Shown here: piece after piece, positions 14,640-16,627 of the stretch | Numbering within the stretch: the first letter of the stretch is position 1 | Layout of the letters: each line of letters starts with the position of its first letter | Source of the DNA: Dehalococcoidia bacterium UBA1328 | GTDB taxonomy: Bacteria > Chloroflexota > Dehalococcoidia > Lucifugimonadales > Lucifugimonadaceae | Reading direction: 5' to 3' | Length of the DNA: 16,627 nt | Assembly (NCBI GenBank): GCA_002306815.1 | Contig: DBTA01000034.1 | Span: forward strand, 1-16,627 | Translations under genes and position numbers: made by a program | Notes under the pieces: generated by a model | Told to the model about the DNA's origin: nothing | The model's database searches: none | The model's input: the letters and a program-made list of their open reading frames with translations, nothing else

Positions 14640-14716
14640 ACTAACGTTCTATCTTATATCCGGGCGGCGCGAGTTCGTTTTTTTAGGTTAGCCAGACGTA
14701 TACGGGTAAAGGAGAG

Positions 14717-15093
14717 TTGAATTTACCTGCAGGTAAATGTTGGGGAGGCGAAGCGGCCGCGCATTCGTTCGTTGTAAGGGAACTCGGTTACGAGATAGTT
14801 GACACGAATTTTTGAACACGAGAGGGTGAGGTCGATTTTGTCGCCGGTGATTCAAACATGTTCGTGTTCGTTAAAGCCAAAACAGAACGAATAGGAACTT
14901 TGGGGTAGGAAACGATCAGATATCACGTGGCAAGGCTCTCCGTCTTTAAATCACCGCCCAACGATTTATTCAGACTCTCGACTCGCCAGAAGAGATTGAT
15001 CTGAGACTTCACGTGGTCAGCGTCGAGATGAGCAGGAGCGAAGTCGTTGAACAAATCGTCTCTAGTCCACAAGCAATAGAAAAAAGCCAGTAA
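14717..15093 (+). pseudogene. yraN: Degraded yraN (UPF0102, nuclease-like) gene
   Basis: From TTG 14717 the frame reads into GGEAAA and RELGYEIVDTNF, then TGA (14813-14815) where the family has Arg (likely CGA to TGA). It resumes in the same frame as TREGEVDFVAGDSNMFVFVKAKTE. This matches the YraN core GEIDLI...FVEVKTR, but with the catalytic Glu as Lys and the Arg as Glu, and it stops again at TAG near 14909. The C-terminal part continues in another frame (about 14950-15093) as RFIQTLDSPEEIDLRLHVVSVEM, resembling the YraN ending. So there is at least one nonsense change, one frameshift and a damaged active site. Position right after rnhB is the usual one for yraN, supporting the assignment. 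Confidence 0.7.
14721..14738. repeat. Perfect 18-bp palindrome within the yraN remnant
   Basis: ATTTACCTGCAGGTAAAT is fully self-complementary with no spacer. It lies just after the possible TTG start of the yraN remnant, 82 bases past the rnhB stop. It could be a binding site for a dimeric regulator; I know of no matching protein here. Confidence 0.6.
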
Positions 15094-15144
15094 CGCCATA
15101 GCACCAAATACTAGACTATAGTCATTATTTGCAATGACAGAGCA

Positions 15145-16089
15145 TCAAAATATTGCCATGGGGTTCACTGGCGAGCCCGTCACGTAAGGCAACTTTAATG
15201 GCAGTATCGAAATTGTGAATTCCCAGCGACCACGCCTCTTGCAGGCCTCTGCGAGATCATCAAGCCATGCGTTGTCGAGGATCCAGATACCCAATCCGAC
15301 AATGCCAACCTGGTGAACTGGATTCGTAAACAACTCATACGGATTCGGAGCGACATCGTTACCTGTATCCGATCCCATCACTGCTACTCGCCTATTCTGG
15401 AGAAAAGGCAATATTTCAGGCGATGGTCCTGAGGAGCCTCCGACAGCAACATCTACAGGCCCGGTAACCTCCCGACGTCCAAGCTGACCCGTTCGAAGCA
15501 GTAGAACGTCGCCCTGTTCTACCTTTACCCCGTGTTCTCGCTCAGCAGCTTCTATATCCGAGAGCCCTACCCCATCACCACGCTCGATGTATTCGACTCC
15601 TCTGAGAAGCGGTGCGTCTACGAGAACGCCCTTCGTAACTATTCCTCCTGTCGCTGCCATCACATCGAACTCAGTTGCACCTTCTCTCGTACTCACGACA
15701 CTCGAAGGACGCCCGTTATACGTTTGACCGTCCCAGAAAAAATGAGCGAGGCTGTCAATATGAGTCACCGTGTGACCATGGAAGATCAATCCGAAATAAT
15801 CCATAGCTACCTGGCGTTCGTGTGATTCGCCTGTTCGGTACGTGTCACCAGCAGAGACCATGAAATGCTGCGGGGGACTTGGTACATCGGCGGCCGCCTT
15901 AAACTCAATTGCTCTGGCGCAGCTGACTAGATCGCCTTCCTGAACCATTTGTAGCGCCTGGAACGTCTTCTCGTGAGAGAGGTGGTTCAAGGTGCCTTTT
16001 TGATCATCATCGCCCCAACGTCCCCAGTTGCTGAGATCTGTTTTTAACCATTTGAGGAGCTCATTTTGGCTAGGCCAGTTCACGGTCAT
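15145..16089 (-). CDS. Cyclase-family (kynurenine-formamidase-like) metal-dependent hydrolase
   Basis: This 314-residue protein is of the cyclase family (Pfam Cyclase), which includes bacterial kynurenine formamidase and isatin hydrolase. It has the N-terminal NWGRWGDDDQKGTLNHL motif (21-37) typical of its long subfamily. The metal-binding motif HGHTVTHIDSLAHFFWDG (104-121) carries H106, H110, D112 and H116. DVLLLRTG (194-201) and VMGSDTGNDVAP (238-248) follow. No signal peptide is seen, so it is cytosolic. The ATG at 16089 has GGAGAA nearby as a ribosome site. No tryptophan-degradation genes are adjacent, so formamidase activity is not established; amide, lactone or isatin-like substrates are equally possible. 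Repeated GAGTACTC sites precede it. Confidence 0.93.
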   Translation of the reverse strand: MTVNWPSQNELLKWLKTDLSNWGRWGDDDQKGTLNHLSHEKTFQALQMVQEGDLVSCARAIEFKAAADVPSPPQHFMVSAGDTYRTGESHERQVAMDYFGLIFHGHTVTHIDSLAHFFWDGQTYNGRPSSVVSTREGATEFDVMAATGGIVTKGVLVDAPLLRGVEYIERGDGVGLSDIEAAEREHGVKVEQGDVLLLRTGQLGRREVTGPVDVAVGGSSGPSPEILPFLQNRRVAVMGSDTGNDVAPNPYELFTNPVHQVGIVGLGIWILDNAWLDDLAEACKRRGRWEFTISILPLKLPYVTGSPVNPMAIF

Positions 16090-16110
16090 GTGGTTCTCCG
16101 GTCAGTAATT

Positions 16111-16234
16111 GAGTACTCGAATTTCTCGACAACGGCAGCTTATAGGATCAGAGTACTCCAGCATTACCTTAAACAAGTTGCTAGTCATGGATGCCCAATC
16201 TTTGCCAGTACAATCACGTATTCAAGAAGTACTC
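16111..16234 (-). promoter_or_regulatory. Repeated GAGTACTC operator-like sites upstream of the cyclase gene
   Basis: Palindromic GAGTACTC occurs at 16111-16118 and 16151-16158, and AAGTACTC at 16227-16234. The first two are exactly 40 bp apart (about four helical turns), 22 and 62 bases before the start codon. A minus-strand TATAAG (about 16140-16145) lies between them and could be a -10. The arrangement suggests a dimeric regulator controlling the gene. Confidence 0.4.
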
Positions 16235-16422
16235 TCATTTCAGTACAGTGGAGAAAACTGATACTTGTTGCTATTTCGGACTTTTCCTTTGATCATCTGA
16301 GCAATTGAGAGGAGTGATAGATATTGCTTAAGCATCAGGTAACTGTCGCTCTTCCCGGTCAGATGGTCATTCTGTGACCCGAGAATAAAAATGGTGATTG
16401 CCTTGATCGCAACGGATGCGCG

Positions 16423-16608
16423 TCACGAGACAAAACTCGGGAGCGTCTCGACTCGACCGGCTACATTCGCATCCGTGAGATTCTCCCCTGTCCGACGCAT
16501 CACATTTTGAACGCTGTTTACACCTGACTTCACAACATTTCCCAGCAGTACGATTGAGCCGTAGACAGTTGATAGAGCGAGCAATTCGACGTTTAAAGAC
16601 TCGGTTTC
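16423..16608 (-). other. Possible small or broken coding frame at the right edge
   Basis: A 61-codon frame, open from just after a TGA at 16609-16611 to TGA at 16423-16425, reads as plausible protein: a hydrophobic segment (LLALSTVYGSIVLLGNVV) and then an amphipathic tail (NSVQNVMRRTGENLTDANVAG). It has no ATG; TTG at its ninth codon is the only upstream initiator. It may be a small membrane protein, the end of a frameshifted gene, or chance. The rest of 16235-16627 holds no gene I can support. Confidence 0.25.
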
Positions 16609-16627
16609 TCAGGCACCTCAGTACACT

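Noticed and set aside
14660..14684. GC-rich stretch followed by T7 after rnhB as an intrinsic terminator.
   Set aside because: No stem of more than about 3 bp can be formed next to the T-run.
16066..16308. 80-codon plus-strand open frame opposite the cyclase start.
   Set aside because: It overlaps the cyclase N-terminus and promoter, and its translation looks random.

Overview
The window is a 16.6-kb piece of a bacterial chromosome with mixed gene orientation, short intergenic gaps and many GTG/TTG starts. The content is core housekeeping genes (thiL-tsaE-tsaB, ndk, rsfS, mnmA, rnhB, tRNA-Lys) interleaved with oxidoreductases and hydrolases for small organic compounds (amidase, SDR, uronate-dehydrogenase-like enzyme, sarcosine-oxidase-like flavoenzyme, cyclase-family hydrolase). 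That mix resembles free-living marine Chloroflexota such as the SAR202 group. This is an inference from gene content only; no marker gene here proves it.

Layout, left to right. (1) 139-2330: an amidase and an atypical SDR, 8 bases apart, probably one transcript. (2) 2442-4255: dgkA, an NAD-dependent epimerase/dehydrogenase, a CGPC glutaredoxin-like protein and a small CxxC protein resembling a NifU C-terminal domain. (3) 4365-8216: a visibly more AT-rich accessory block holding a flavin amine oxidase, an exported lipoprotein of unknown family whose frame is broken at two 7-base homopolymers, and an XRE regulator with an S24/LexA-like C-terminal half. This block ends at tRNA-Lys(CTT) on the minus strand. 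(4) 8418-9283: the tRNA promoter, the C-terminal half of a P-II (GlnB-type) protein with no start codon, and a 62-residue 4-oxalocrotonate tautomerase. (5) 9327-12131: thiL-tsaE-tsaB (overlapping), then ndk. (6) 12198-14639: rsfS diverging from mnmA, a hairpin-rich 206-bp gap, then rnhB. (7) 14717-15093: a broken yraN in its usual place after rnhB, carrying a perfect 18-bp palindrome. (8) 15145-16089: a cyclase/kynurenine-formamidase-family hydrolase on the minus strand, with repeated GAGTACTC sites upstream.

How the parts fit. thiL makes thiamine diphosphate, while tsaE/tsaB make t6A on ANN-decoding tRNAs, including tRNA-Lys. mnmA makes 2-thiouridine at the wobble base, rsfS silences idle ribosomes, ndk balances nucleotides and rnhB removes ribonucleotides from DNA. 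The remaining enzymes look like scavenging functions for amides, amino sugars or uronates and N-methyl amino acids. Several housekeeping starts (thiL, rsfS, mnmA) have no Shine-Dalgarno but a -10-like hexamer 6-9 bases before ATG, suggesting leaderless or nearly leaderless mRNAs.

The least explained items are the doubly frameshifted lipoprotein, the SDR with altered catalytic residues, the hairpin cluster between mnmA and rnhB, and the operator-like repeats before the cyclase gene. I found no CRISPR array, transposase, integrase or recognised defence system.
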